A stretch of 64,000 nucleotides of DNA from contig NC_052020.1 in NCBI RefSeq assembly GCF_015832195.1, forward strand, positions 1,922,001 through 1,986,000, read 5' to 3'. Every line of letters starts with the position of its first letter. Positions within the stretch are counted from its first letter, which is position 1. The stretch is from Motacilla alba alba (lineage: Eukaryota > Chordata > Aves > Passeriformes > Motacillidae). Shown here in pieces: positions 38,101 to 47,725 of this stretch. The notes under the pieces are model-generated. The model saw only the letters and a program-made list of their open reading frames with translations. It did no database searches and had not been told where the DNA came from. Made by a program: the position numbers and the translations under genes.

Positions 38101-40933
38101 TTTAAACTTCCTTAATTGTGACCAGTCTCTTGGGTTTTCTACTTCTTTCCCTTTGTGTTGAAAACTAATAGAAAAATCCAGGCTTCTATTCTTTCCATTT
38201 TTCCTCAAAGGCATCAGTGAAATTAAGTAGACTCAGCTCAGCTGAAACCACTGGAATTACTGCCACAGCTCTTTTTAATGGGTTGTGGACTCATCCCATA
38301 GACTCACCTTCCTGGATAATTCTGTGCTATACAATACATCATTGGTGTTTTACTCTACCAATTTCTTATTAACATCCAATTTAAGAGCGATCCACACTTT
38401 GAGAACTTATCCTTTGCTTTGCAACATAATTATACATAAAGTACTTAGTGCAGAAGAGAAGTTTTTTTTTTTTCCATCTGGAGCAGAGGTACTGAGAGTG
38501 TTAGAGTGTTGCTTGTAGGGCTTTGTGCTTATAAAGCAAATCCAAAGTAAGCTAGGGCATTTTTCAAAATTTATTCTGGTTAAATTAAAAATAAGCAACC
38601 CAATGCTTAATTTAACATTGTGTTTTCAATTAAATTAATTGTTGTCTTTGACTTCCAGATTTATGTCCCTACTAAGCATGACTAAGCCAAATTCTATTAG
38701 CTGAACACTAGTGTCTTCAATTAATTTTAGACTTTTGTAGCTTTGCATAATGGTATTTTAAAGCTACACAGTTTGAAAAAACCCCAGGGAATTCAAAATT
38801 TAAGGTCCTCGGTTTTGTCCCCTTTCAAATGTCATGCTTCAAACATTTGATGTAAAACAAGGACTTGCGTGTGTGAAACATGAAGTTACTAGCCACAAAC
38901 AAAAAAAAAAAAATATTTAGCTATTTAGTTCGCTTATCAATTGTACAAGTTTTAATCTTCTGCAATCTGAGCAGTATCATTAACTGTTAGAGTAGTGATG
39001 GTTGCTGCTCACTGTTCCTCTTGAGGTAGGAAAAAGCTGTGCTCTTACTACCTCCTGTGCTTTCTTTTCCTGTTAAACTTTCCCCCTCTGGATAGTTATG
39101 GTAAAATGCAAAAGGAACTGTGCTGTTCTCTGTTAGATACCTTTATTGCTGGTTTCCTGGGCTTTTGAACTGGCAAAGCCCAGCTGTGTCCTCTCAGAGG
39201 TTCAGTGGTTGGCAGTCAGATGGGCCTCGATGCTGGAGGGCTCATTTGCCGCACAACCCTTCTTGCCTGTTCGTAACATAGCTTGGAAACAAGGTCTGCA
39301 AACTCTCCTCTCCTATTACACCTGTACAAAATCAATAAGCACAGAATATCGAGTAAAACAAATTAATTTGTCATCTGGAACACAGGGCAAGTCTATACTA
39401 ATATTTAGTTTACACAGGAGGTCACCCTTGAGGTTTCCATGACAGGTAGAGCAGCAGTTTGGCACAAAGCCTTCCATGCTGTGGCAGCCTGGCCAGGCCA
39501 GCCTGTGCAAGCATAAAGCAATTGCTGCTCCCCTCCTCAGACACCCTGTAGGACTGGAAGATGGAAGCAGGAAATTGGGATCCTTCTGTACCAGTCCTGT
39601 GTGAGAGATACACAATATAAGCATGATTCAGAGGAAAAAAGCTTTTTCAAAAATTGACCTCCTGTCTAATAATTAAATAGTTTTCCAGCCTTGAGAGGCC
39701 AGTGCCTTTGGGTAAAACTTGGGGATTTATAGCATTACAGGAAGGCAGATAGGAGCTGAATAGTGTTTCCTAATGAAGCTTAAAGTCAACATAGTCAATG
39801 GTGATCCACCTTTACAAGTATCAAATCTCATATTAGTTCCTTCTTTCCATGTTGTCTGTTTTTGGCTCCATATCCAGACATATGGAGGATATAGTTGGCT
39901 ATGGTTCTTCTGGAACAGAGTAACACTAAAATAAAAAGGTAGACTTTTCTCAAGAAAAACCTTTCTCTGATCATTGTTTTCATCTAAACCATTTCAGTGA
40001 AAATTAATGGTGTGCAAATTTCACAGAAAGTATTTAAGAGGTCAGAAAAATAATCAATAAATTTTAATTAAATGGAGTTTTGGTGGAGCTTTTGTCCATA
40101 TGCTTTGTACGACCAGATCCATGATCATCAGTGTAATCACTGTATCCTTATGACATAAAGGCCAGTGGATTTTGATTACTGTAATTGTCCTTTCATTATT
40201 CAAGAATCTTAGATTCTTCCTTTCTCTTAAATTCTCTTCACTATTTTTGACCTGGACTAATGCTGTAAGGTACTTAACTTCATTAATTAAAGATACAATC
40301 CAATCATGATGCTTAAGGATGATGCTGCCTATGACATTCCTTATTCTAAAGAACCAGACAAGTTTTTTAACCAACTGCTCTCTGAATTCTGTGGCAAAGT
40401 ACTGAGTACTGAGCTATATCAGAGCAGAGAACACAGACCTTACCTGCATATCTGGACAGTAGCAATGCATAAAAAGCCATATTGAGAAGGGAGCTTGCTT
40501 GTTAGAAGCAAGGTTGGCTATATTTTGCCCTATTATTTCTTTGTAATCCTCATGAACTACATGTCGCTCAACTCATAAAATAATTTTCTTTATCTGAGTT
40601 GATACTTCTGCCTCCAAATTATTTCACTGCCTTCTTTTGGGTAAGTCCTACTCGATGGTAGATTTACTGCCAGGTTCAATTCCTTATTCCTCTGTGTGAA
40701 GGCCCAGAACAGCTTGATCAGTTTTCACCTTGAACCTTTTTCATCCTTTATTCCTTTGCCATGTATGCTTTATACCTGGAAGTGATTTGCTGTCTTATTG
40801 CACCAGTCTCTTGACATTCATCTCATTTAATCTCCTCAAGATTCAGTTCTGCCAACTGCCCCAAAATGGACCCAGGTGTAATCTTTTATTCAGGTTACTG
40901 ACAGTAATATGATCTCATTTCATGTTTTTACAG
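35162..40933. other. Unassigned non-coding stretch
   Basis: About 5.8 kb without a recognised gene or transposon. Open frames are at most 106 codons. It includes a perfect hairpin (37662-37684), a repeated 'ctttctcttatg' near 37509-37536, an A13 run near 38905, and a somewhat G+C-richer patch at 39140-39260 with an antisense AATAAA that could be a decayed LTR. None of this is strong enough for a gene call. Confidence 0.45.
37662..37684. other. Perfect short inverted repeat (hairpin)
   Basis: ATATTAGCAC, loop TTT, then GTGCTAATAT: two 10-bp arms with no mismatch. No T-run or gene adjoins it to suggest a terminator, and a microRNA hairpin would need longer arms. The function is unknown and it may be chance. 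Confidence 0.85.
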
Positions 40934-40999
40934 ATCCAAGCACAATTACGTTTCAGTCTTGACCGGCGCCTTTGGACACCACAGAACACGTAACACACA
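40934..40999 (+). other. Candidate internal exon (66 bp)
   Basis: The segment lies between a good 3' splice site and a consensus 5' splice site. Upstream there is a branch-like TTACTGAC about 35 bases before 'ttcatgtttttacag'. Downstream the sequence reads ACACA then GTAAGTGAG. The length is 66 bp, a multiple of three. The frame starting at the second base is open throughout (21 codons, beginning SKHNYVSVLTG). The first frame reads IQAQLRFSLDRRLW and then meets TAA at 40991-40993. I count four CpGs in 66 bp, against almost none nearby. I do not recognise the peptide in either frame. It could be an alternative exon of a large neuronal-type gene, a lncRNA exon, or chance. Confidence 0.3.
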
Positions 41000-41427
41000 G
41001 TAAGTGAGAGGATGGATATTTCTTCTTTTTTTCCTCAATAACTCTTGCACTTCTGTTACATTGGGATCATAAACTAATGAGAAACTCTAGATTACAAAAT
41101 CCAAAATTGATTTTTTTCCAACTGAAAAGGGATGCTGGTTTTATCAAAGCTCTATAAATTACCTTTAAATCCCAGTACTTTTTATAAGAGAGCATGAGTG
41201 GCCCTCTACACTGCCTATGCTTACAGCAGCATATGATACAAAATATCTATGACCTCACTCCAAATGGCTAAAAATGAAGGTTGCATCACAGGATGTTATT
41301 ATATGTTACTTTGCACTGTAGCGTATCTCAATGGTTTCTTACCAAAGTAAATTTTTTGGCAAGCAAGACTTCATGTTGCTGCAAAATATAATAGATCTTT
41401 TTGCAAAATCTTAAGAGATTGGCATCC

Positions 41428-41535
41428 CTTTTGTGTGGGTGTGTGTTTGGTTTTTTGTTGGGTTTTTTTGGGGTTGTGGGTTTTTTTGGGTTTGTGTGTG
41501 TGTGTGTTGGTTTTGTTTAGGTTTTTTGAGGGATG
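41428..41535 (+). repeat. GT-rich low-complexity tract with a G-quadruplex motif
   Basis: About 100 bases almost entirely G and T on the plus strand, including a (TG)n stretch near 41493-41510. Within it, 41460-41490 has four G-runs with loops of seven bases or fewer: GGG, T7, GGGG, TTGT, GGG, T7, GGG. That fits the standard G3+N1-7 quadruplex pattern. Confidence 0.85.
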
Positions 41536-41636
41536 GAGTGGTGGTGTATGGTTTGGATTTTTTTGCTAAACCCTTTCAGTTCTCATCCTTTAGCCTATCT
41601 AAAGTTCTTAAAATTTATTGTCTTTATTTGCTTTCC

Positions 41637-41654
41637 TTTTTTTTTTTTTTTTTT
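41637..41654. repeat. Poly-T tract (T18)
   Basis: An uninterrupted T18 preceded by pyrimidines and followed by AAGG. With its pyrimidine-rich approach it resembles a splice-acceptor tract, but no clear exon follows. Confidence 0.85.
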
Positions 41655-42297
41655 AAGGTCCATCGCCTTGCCATAATAGTCTTCTGGGATGATTATCCTG
41701 TTTGCAAATATAAGCCATCTATTGTTTGTGGACTGAAGTATTTACAAGGAGGACTGCTGACTTCTTATCAGGGTTGAGTTCTATAATAAAAGCTATGTGA
41801 GAAAAGTACCTGCCATGCACCTTTCAATAGGTCAGCTGTTCTCTGTTGATTGATGTATCTCTGTTGGTAACATCTGAAATGCTGGAACCCTGTAAGGCTC
41901 TTTAAACACCTCACAAATCAGCCTTGCAGGTTTTAATGCTTCCTCTTTTCCCCACAAATGAGAACTTCCCCATAATCTTTCTCTAAAATTTTTCTAAAGT
42001 CGCATTTGCATGCAGGCTAGTATGAGATTGTTTTCAGTATAAGGTAAACTTGCCCTTCTGTGAAGCTGTGTTGAGGAAATGGTGTAATTTAAATCTGTTG
42101 GAAGAATAGGCTTTCAGAAAGGAGGAAATGCATTAAAACAATGTGTGCATATAACACAGACAAATAGATGCACACTGGTATGTGTAATGAGCTCTGTAGT
42201 TGTTCTTGGGCTGCCAAATCAGAATTTCATGATACTTTGGAATATAATGCATGAAAATCAGGATTTGTGGGGTTTTTCCACTTAAATTTTTGAGTTT

Positions 42298-42298
<1 letters not shown>

Positions 42299-42328
<30 letters not shown>
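42299..42328. repeat. Poly-T tract (T30)
   Basis: The longest homopolymer in the window, 30 T, followed by GCAGGGGGGAGGG and then more T/G-rich sequence to about 42380. Its length is likely to vary between individuals and to be hard to sequence. Confidence 0.9.
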
Positions 42329-42330
<2 letters not shown>

Positions 42331-44432
42331 AGGGGGGAGGGATTGGTTTTTCGGTTTTTTGTTTGGTTGGTTTTTTATGGCAGGCCATATAATCAGTTAA
42401 CCAAGTGATGTAATAAGTTTTAATATATCCTCAAAATAATGATCTCACCTGAGCTGGAGTTAGTGCTGCTAAGGAAAATTGCTGGTTATAATCACTAGGT
42501 GAAGAAACAAGCTGTTAGAAAGTATCTACCTCCTAAAAGCAAAAAGATAAAAATACCCATTAAGCTCATCAGAGTACCACTCAGAAGGTCCAGTTTAAGG
42601 GAGTTAGAAACTATATCCTTGTGACACAGCAAAAAAAGAAGAGAGAGTGCCATTTTGGAGGGGGTATAGGGAGGCATGAAAGACCTCATCTGCTTTATCA
42701 GCCCTTGTCCACAGATGTTGATGGGGCTTAAAGATGCTGTTTATAGAAACATTCTGATGTAAACCAGATTTCAGGTACCTGACAGATGTCTAGGGTTCTC
42801 CTTAAACCATGAGCATTTCCTAAAGAAGGAAGTCTGCCAAGTTATGAGACCATTTCAGTTGGCTGTCGGCATGTCTGATGTCAAGGGGTGATTTAAACAA
42901 CAGAAATATGGTTGCCTACAGTATTCATACAGGTTGTGGGGTTGAAGGGAAGTCAGTTTGGGGTTTTTTGTTCTTGGTAGGGTGGTTTATATCTCTTCCA
43001 AAGCTTCAATTTATTTTCTAATATCTGTTCTGGAGATATAAAGACAGTGCTAAATAATAGGGTTTACTGCTATTAGAAGAAGAGCACGGTAAGACATTTC
43101 TATACCATTTTGTGATTTCTGTATGTCAGGCATGCACTCTTTTGTGAACAGTGCACTCTATTTGCACCATGTTGCAAACTGTTTTAGGTATTAACCACTA
43201 CAAGATTCAGGCTGTGCTTGTTTTGTTACAAAGATGTATTCCAAATTCCTTTGTGTAACACCAGTGCCTCCTCTGATGAAAAATAATGGCTTATTTATTT
43301 TTAATTATTATTCTAATTTGATTCTGGAACAATCCAGCAGTAAAAGAGAAGCACATCACTCTTGTGGTAATCAATATTTTCTATCTTGTTCTCTTTCATT
43401 GTATTCTATCCTTTTTCCTTTTGATTTTTATAAACACCTGTTAAAGTCCTACACTCTCCAAAGATCTTAGCATTTGATATGGTTGATTAAATGGTTAAAT
43501 TAGTTTCCTAGGGTTTGTTGGTCCTACTCTCAAATGGATCAGTACATATATGCAAATCTAATATGCTAAGAGAGAAAGAGAACAGTTTTATCAGGGAATT
43601 CCATTTATATTCTTTTATAACAGCAGAACTGGTGAAACTAATTCATGTCATTTTGTCTAACATGTCTTTATTTGTATAGTTTTTAATCTTAATTTTTTTG
43701 CTGTGGTAGCTATCTGTTTGTTAATTGCATAAATGCCAATGTGCTGGTGATTGGTGATTCTATGAAAAGAAAGGGGGCAAGATGGAAATACCCATTTAAA
43801 AGTAGTCAAGGAATTCCCTGTTTATTTCTTCTATTCTAAAAATACAGTTATTTTGGAAGTGTGACCGTTTACCATTGCTTGAAAACGTGGAATTTGAAAG
43901 ATCTGGAGACTGAAATTCTCTCTCACCATGAAATCAGTAAGGTCATTGTCAGCAGTGCTCATTTCTCTCATGTTGTTCTGCTAATACACCTTAATCTGTC
44001 TAGGGGGACCTGAGCTAATCACAGCTTTTCTGCTGGCAAGGCTTTGGGTTGCTGCTATTGCTCTCCTGGTTTCCTGATTTGGATACTCTCTTGCTATAAT
44101 TATGTAATTAAAAAGACAAAACTCATTAAGTTTCTCTATAAATACTTATTACTGTCGACCTAGAGATACCATTGTGAAGATAATCCATGTCTTGGTTTGT
44201 GTTGCAAGGTGCTGGTGGCAGGAGACATGTTGAGTTACTGGATTCAGCAGCTTTAGGGCTTCTCTGTTTTGTGCTGTCATTTTGAGCCTCAGCCTGTTGA
44301 GAACATGCAGAATCTTTATTTGCTCTGCTGCTGATTTGCCCTCATCCTGAAGGTGAAGGATTTAGATCTAGGAGGAGTTGATCAAGAGGGCTGCTCATGT
44401 AATATGATTTTTCACTGAAATATATGTGACCC

Positions 44433-45380
44433 TGTCGTAGTTTAGCACTGGCCAAACGCCAGGCACCCACAAAGGCCACTCACTTACCCTCCCCTGCTAC
44501 CGCTGGGCAGAGGAGAGGAAAATTAAACAAAGGGTTCATGAGTAGAGATAAGGAGCTGGAGAAAACACTCCAAGGACAAAATAGGCTCATCTTAAGAGAT
44601 ACAAAGTGAATTTATTACTAACAAAATCAGAGCAGGATAATGAGAAGTAAAAGAAGCCCTTAAAACACCTTCTCCCCCCAGCCCCTCCCTCCTTCCCACT
44701 GACAGCACAGGGAGACAGGGCATGGGAGTTTTGGTAATTCATCACCAAGATTTTCTTCCAGTTCTCAGGGAGAGGAGTCCTTTCCCTGTGAGGCCGTGCA
44801 GTCCCTCCCATGGGAGACAGTTCTCCAGGAACTTCTCCAGCGTGGATCCGCTCTCACGAGCAGCAGCCCTGCCGCACCTGCTGCAACCTGAATTCCCCCC
44901 ACAGGCACACAGTCCTCCCAAATCTGCTGTGACATGGGTCACTCTTCCACGGGGTGCAGTCCTCCAAGGACAGGCTGCTCCAGCCTGGAAGCAGGGCCCC
45001 CTCTCTCCACTGGGTCTCCTACTGGATCACAGCCTCCTCCAGGCATCCACCAGCTCTGGCATGGGCACCTTCCCCACGGGCTGGGGGTGGATCTCTGCAT
45101 CCCCTGTGGATCCCCACGGGCTGTGGGTGGATCTCTGCATCCCCTGTGGATCCCCACAGGCTGTGGGTGGATCTCTGCATCCCCTGTGGATCTCCCATGG
45201 GCTGTTGGTGGATCTCTGCATCCCCCCGTGGATCCCCATGGGCTGGGGGTGGATCTCTGCATCCCCCGTGGATCCCCATAGGCTGTGGGTGGATCTCTAC
45301 GTCCCGTGTGGATCCCCATGGGCTGCAGGGGCTCAGCTGCTTCACCATGGCCATCACCGCAGCCTGCAGAGGAATGTTTG
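44433..45380 (-). mobile_element. LTR of an endogenous retrovirus containing a VNTR
   Basis: The plus-strand start TGTCGTAGTTTAGCACTGGC is typical of the end of a common avian LTR read in reverse. Downstream on the plus strand, 'gtgaatttattactaac' gives a minus-strand AATAAA (44611-44616). The rest is the G+C-rich, pyrimidine-rich U3-like part with 'agtcctccaaggacaggctg' and 'ctgctccagcctgg', and then 'ctcagctgcttcaccatggc'. From memory this matches an LTR family frequent in birds. The far border, near 45380, is blurred and I found no target duplication. Several overlapping open frames on both strands (up to 234 codons, plus 44722-45426) come from this low-stop G+C-rich sequence and its tandem repeat. 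They are not genes. Confidence 0.65.
45075..45330. repeat. 40-41 bp minisatellite (VNTR), about 6.5 copies
   Basis: The unit is about 40 bp with the core 'gtggatctctgcatcccc' and a junction 'ggatccccacgggctg'. The first three copies repeat at exactly 40 bp and are nearly identical; later copies drift (41 bp, or CCCGTG variants). A GGATCC-like string marks most units. The array lies inside the LTR at 44433-45380 and multiplies a motif that I recall as present in fewer copies in other members of the family. Because 40 is not a multiple of 3, the repeat reads open in several frames. Confidence 0.9.
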
Positions 45381-46463
45381 TTCTTCTTCTTTGCATAGTT
45401 TTATATATTTTATCTTTCAGTATTGAAGTGAGACAGCTCCATAATTAATAAACCTAAACTTAATCCCTGATATTTAAGGAATCATGGCGGGGCTGGTTAT
45501 TTCCATGTGCAGCATCAGTAGCAAGTTAACCTCACAAGGAATAGGATAAATCTTTGTATGCTAAGGTACCTGCTTGTAACTTCGTTTTACTGCTGGGAAT
45601 CAGGATACCTTAATATTGGGTCCAACAGTGACTCTGGGTCCTAATAATTCAGCATTTCAGATCTAGATCACCAACAGTAGTGCCCTTTCTCGACAGTGTG
45701 CTGGGACAGCTTCTACCCTGAGTCATTTTCATCTGCAGCTGGATGAAATATAGCTTAACTTCAAACAAGAGAGAGGCTGATTTACAGCAGGCAGAAGTGT
45801 AGCTATATATTTCATACATATTTTCAACACTGAGGTTTTCATAACTAAATGCCTATCTTTTTCCAGGCCTCTTTGAATGTGCAGAGTCTACAAAAATTCA
45901 GATCATACAAATTGCAGTACCAGAGAAAATTGTTCCAGCTGCCTGCTCATTCATTCATTCATTCAACTCAGTCATCCAAAACACACAAGGAAGACTGTAT
46001 AGGTGTCATAAGTATCCTTATTTTTCAAGGCTATATCCTGCCTAGTCTTTGACAGAGGTTTTGTGACAGTTGCTTGCACTGTCTATAAATACCAGTAGTT
46101 CCTGGTATCTCTTCTGGGCTTTTGTGGGAGTGTGTGTGCTTCACTGCCCCTGGAAGTCACCATTACAAGGATATCTCTTCAAAGAATTATGAGGATGCCT
46201 GAGGAAAAAAAAAAAAGAAGGAGAATATTCTCTCCTTTTGAGGAGAATATTCTCTCCTCCTGTGTTGTAGCTACAGTTTGCCTCAACTTTGTGCTACAAT
46301 GAGCTGGCTAGATTAGAAACTGAAAAAATGATAGGCGAAAAAATGAGAGAGATGAGGAACAAAAAGGTAATTAATACATGCCAGAACCAGTGCAGAAGGA
46401 AACCTAAAAAAAAAAAAAAAAGAAAACAGTTTTGAGAAAAAAGCAAAAAGAAAAGGAGATAAT
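45381..46463. other. Unassigned non-coding stretch
   Basis: No gene recognised. It includes an (ATTC)4 at about 45950-45964, a duplicated palindrome at 46221-46254, and an A16 run at 46406-46421. Minus-strand open frames of 63-66 codons near 46300-46510 are Phe/Leu-rich products of A-rich DNA. Confidence 0.45.
46221..46254. repeat. Duplicated 12-bp palindrome
   Basis: The self-complementary GAGAATATTCTC occurs at 46221-46232 and again at 46243-46254, within a 22-bp tandem duplication of 'ggagaatattctctcc' plus a spacer. The two copies could also pair with each other as a hairpin. Confidence 0.85.
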
Positions 46464-46468
46464 ACCTG

Positions 46469-46851
46469 TAACAACAGAGACACATACCTGGACTGGCAGG
46501 GAATCTGAATCATTTATTCAAAGAAAGGAGCTGGTTTTATACAGCTCTGCATGGCGCAGTATTTCCTTACATGGTAATTCTCACTCTGTGACCTATCCCA
46601 CGTTGCCATGTCAGCCCCACATGTCCTAAATGTCCTTCCATGGGGTCAACAGGGGCTGTGCACCTGTCTGTCAGCTCCCGGCAGGCTCCTCTTGTATACA
46701 GGTAAAGCCTTATAAAAGAAAGGCCTGGTAAAATCAGGCCTTGTTACTTCAGCTAAGCTAACAGCTTATCTCATAACTTCCCATGAGAAAAGAATTATAA
46801 GAATGAGAATCAGTTTGCATAACAATCCATTCTTGTGAGAGGACAGCTCGC
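46469..46851 (-). mobile_element. Probable solo LTR, minus strand
   Basis: The minus strand shows GTATAAAA (plus 46535-46542), followed about 20 bp later by AATAAA (plus 46513-46518). This is the same compact TATA/poly(A) layout as the LTR at 486-848. The plus-strand left end reads TGTAACAACAG, that is, a ...TTACA terminus on the minus strand. The 5-bp string ACCTG occurs at 46464-46468 and at 46852-46856, a possible target duplication. Taking it literally would give non-canonical LTR ends, so the borders are approximate. No viral genes are seen. Confidence 0.6.
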
Positions 46852-46877
46852 ACCTGGGGGGAGGGAAATTCTACCCA

Positions 46878-47117
46878 TGTGAAACATTGGCTTTCCAGGA
46901 GATAAAAATGTAAACATATCTAGAAATAGAAAAGCTTGATGGACATGTACACTAGCCATTCCCAACCAGTGAACTGAGTTTCAACAAATTGCTGACCAAT
47001 TAGATTTAAACACTGTGCCTTCTGATAATGGTATAAATAATGATAATGAGCTATGTGAATAAATGCGTGGCTGTTCTGCATGAAAAAGCAAGTGTCTTGT
47101 CCATCTCTATTGTGACA
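46878..47117 (+). mobile_element. Probable LTR, plus strand
   Basis: In plus-strand order there is a start TGTGAAACATTGG, a CCAAT box at 46996-47000, TATAAATA at 47032-47039, AATAAA at 47058-47063, and an end ATTGTGACA at 47117. The spacing fits U3-R-U5 of a compact LTR. I found no matching target duplication, and the downstream side runs into the minisatellite, so rearrangement is possible. The family is not identified. Confidence 0.5.
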
Positions 47118-47180
47118 TCCTCTCCCACAGGGCTCTGCTCCATGGCACCTCCTCCTCCAAAGGTCATGTGGAGACAAGCT

Positions 47181-47725
47181 GCTCTGTTCTGCCATGTGCT
47201 GCCATGTACTCCTTTGTGCTGCTGTGTGCCTCTCTGTGCTGCCATGTGCTGCCATGTGCCTCTCTGTGCTGCCATGTGCTGCCATGTGCTGCCATGTGCT
47301 GCCATGTGCCTCTCTGTGCTGCCATGTGCCTCTCTGTGCTGCCATGTGCTGCCGTGTGATGCCATGTGCCTCTCTGTGCTGCCCTGTGCTGCCATGTGCT
47401 GCCATGTGCCTCTCTGTGCTGCCATGTGCCTCTCTGTGCTGCCCTGTGCTGCCCTGTGCTGCCATGTGCCTCTCTGTGCTGCCATGTGCTGCCATGTGCC
47501 TCTCTGTGCTGCCATGTGCCTCTCTGTGCTGCCCTGTGCTGCCCTGTGCTGCCATGTGCCTCTCTGTGCTGCCATATGCCTCTCTGTGCTGCCCTGTGCT
47601 GCTACTTTGTGCTGCTGTGTGCTTCTTGTGCTGCCCTGTGCTGCCATATGCCTCTCTGTCCTGCCATGTGCTGTTTTGTGCTGCCATGTGCTCCTTTGTG
47701 CTGCCCTGTGCTGCCATGTGCTTCT
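47181..47725. repeat. 10-bp-period minisatellite, about 54 units
   Basis: An almost uninterrupted tandem array of 10-mers. The main variants are gccatgtgct/gccatgtgcc, tctctgtgct and gccctgtgct, held exactly in phase from 47191 to about 47600, with a small phase slip after that. The 90-bp block 47391-47480 is followed by a perfect copy at 47481-47570. All three plus frames and two minus frames are open across most of it, giving frames of 193-265 codons with Cys/Ala/Leu/His-rich or Gln/His/Ala/Gly-rich repeats. These arise because the 10-mers lack stop codons. There is no splice, promoter or domain support for a protein. Confidence 0.95.

Larger units (their letters stand above)
41000..44432. 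other. Unassigned non-coding stretch with GT-rich and poly-T tracts
   Basis: No gene recognised. The 114-codon open frame at 41433-41777 is created by the GT-rich tract (Gly/Val/Cys/Phe-rich) and the following poly-T, so it is not a gene. The rest is AT-rich with no assigned repeats. Confidence 0.45.

Noticed and set aside
39120..39320. Decayed minus-strand LTR with AATAAAGG
   Set aside because: Only a poly(A)-like signal and slightly higher G+C; no TATA box, ends or duplication.
44722..45448. Proline-rich repeat protein (several overlapping frames on both strands)
   Set aside because: The frames track a 40-bp VNTR inside an LTR. The unit length shifts frame each copy, so no single protein repeat is maintained.
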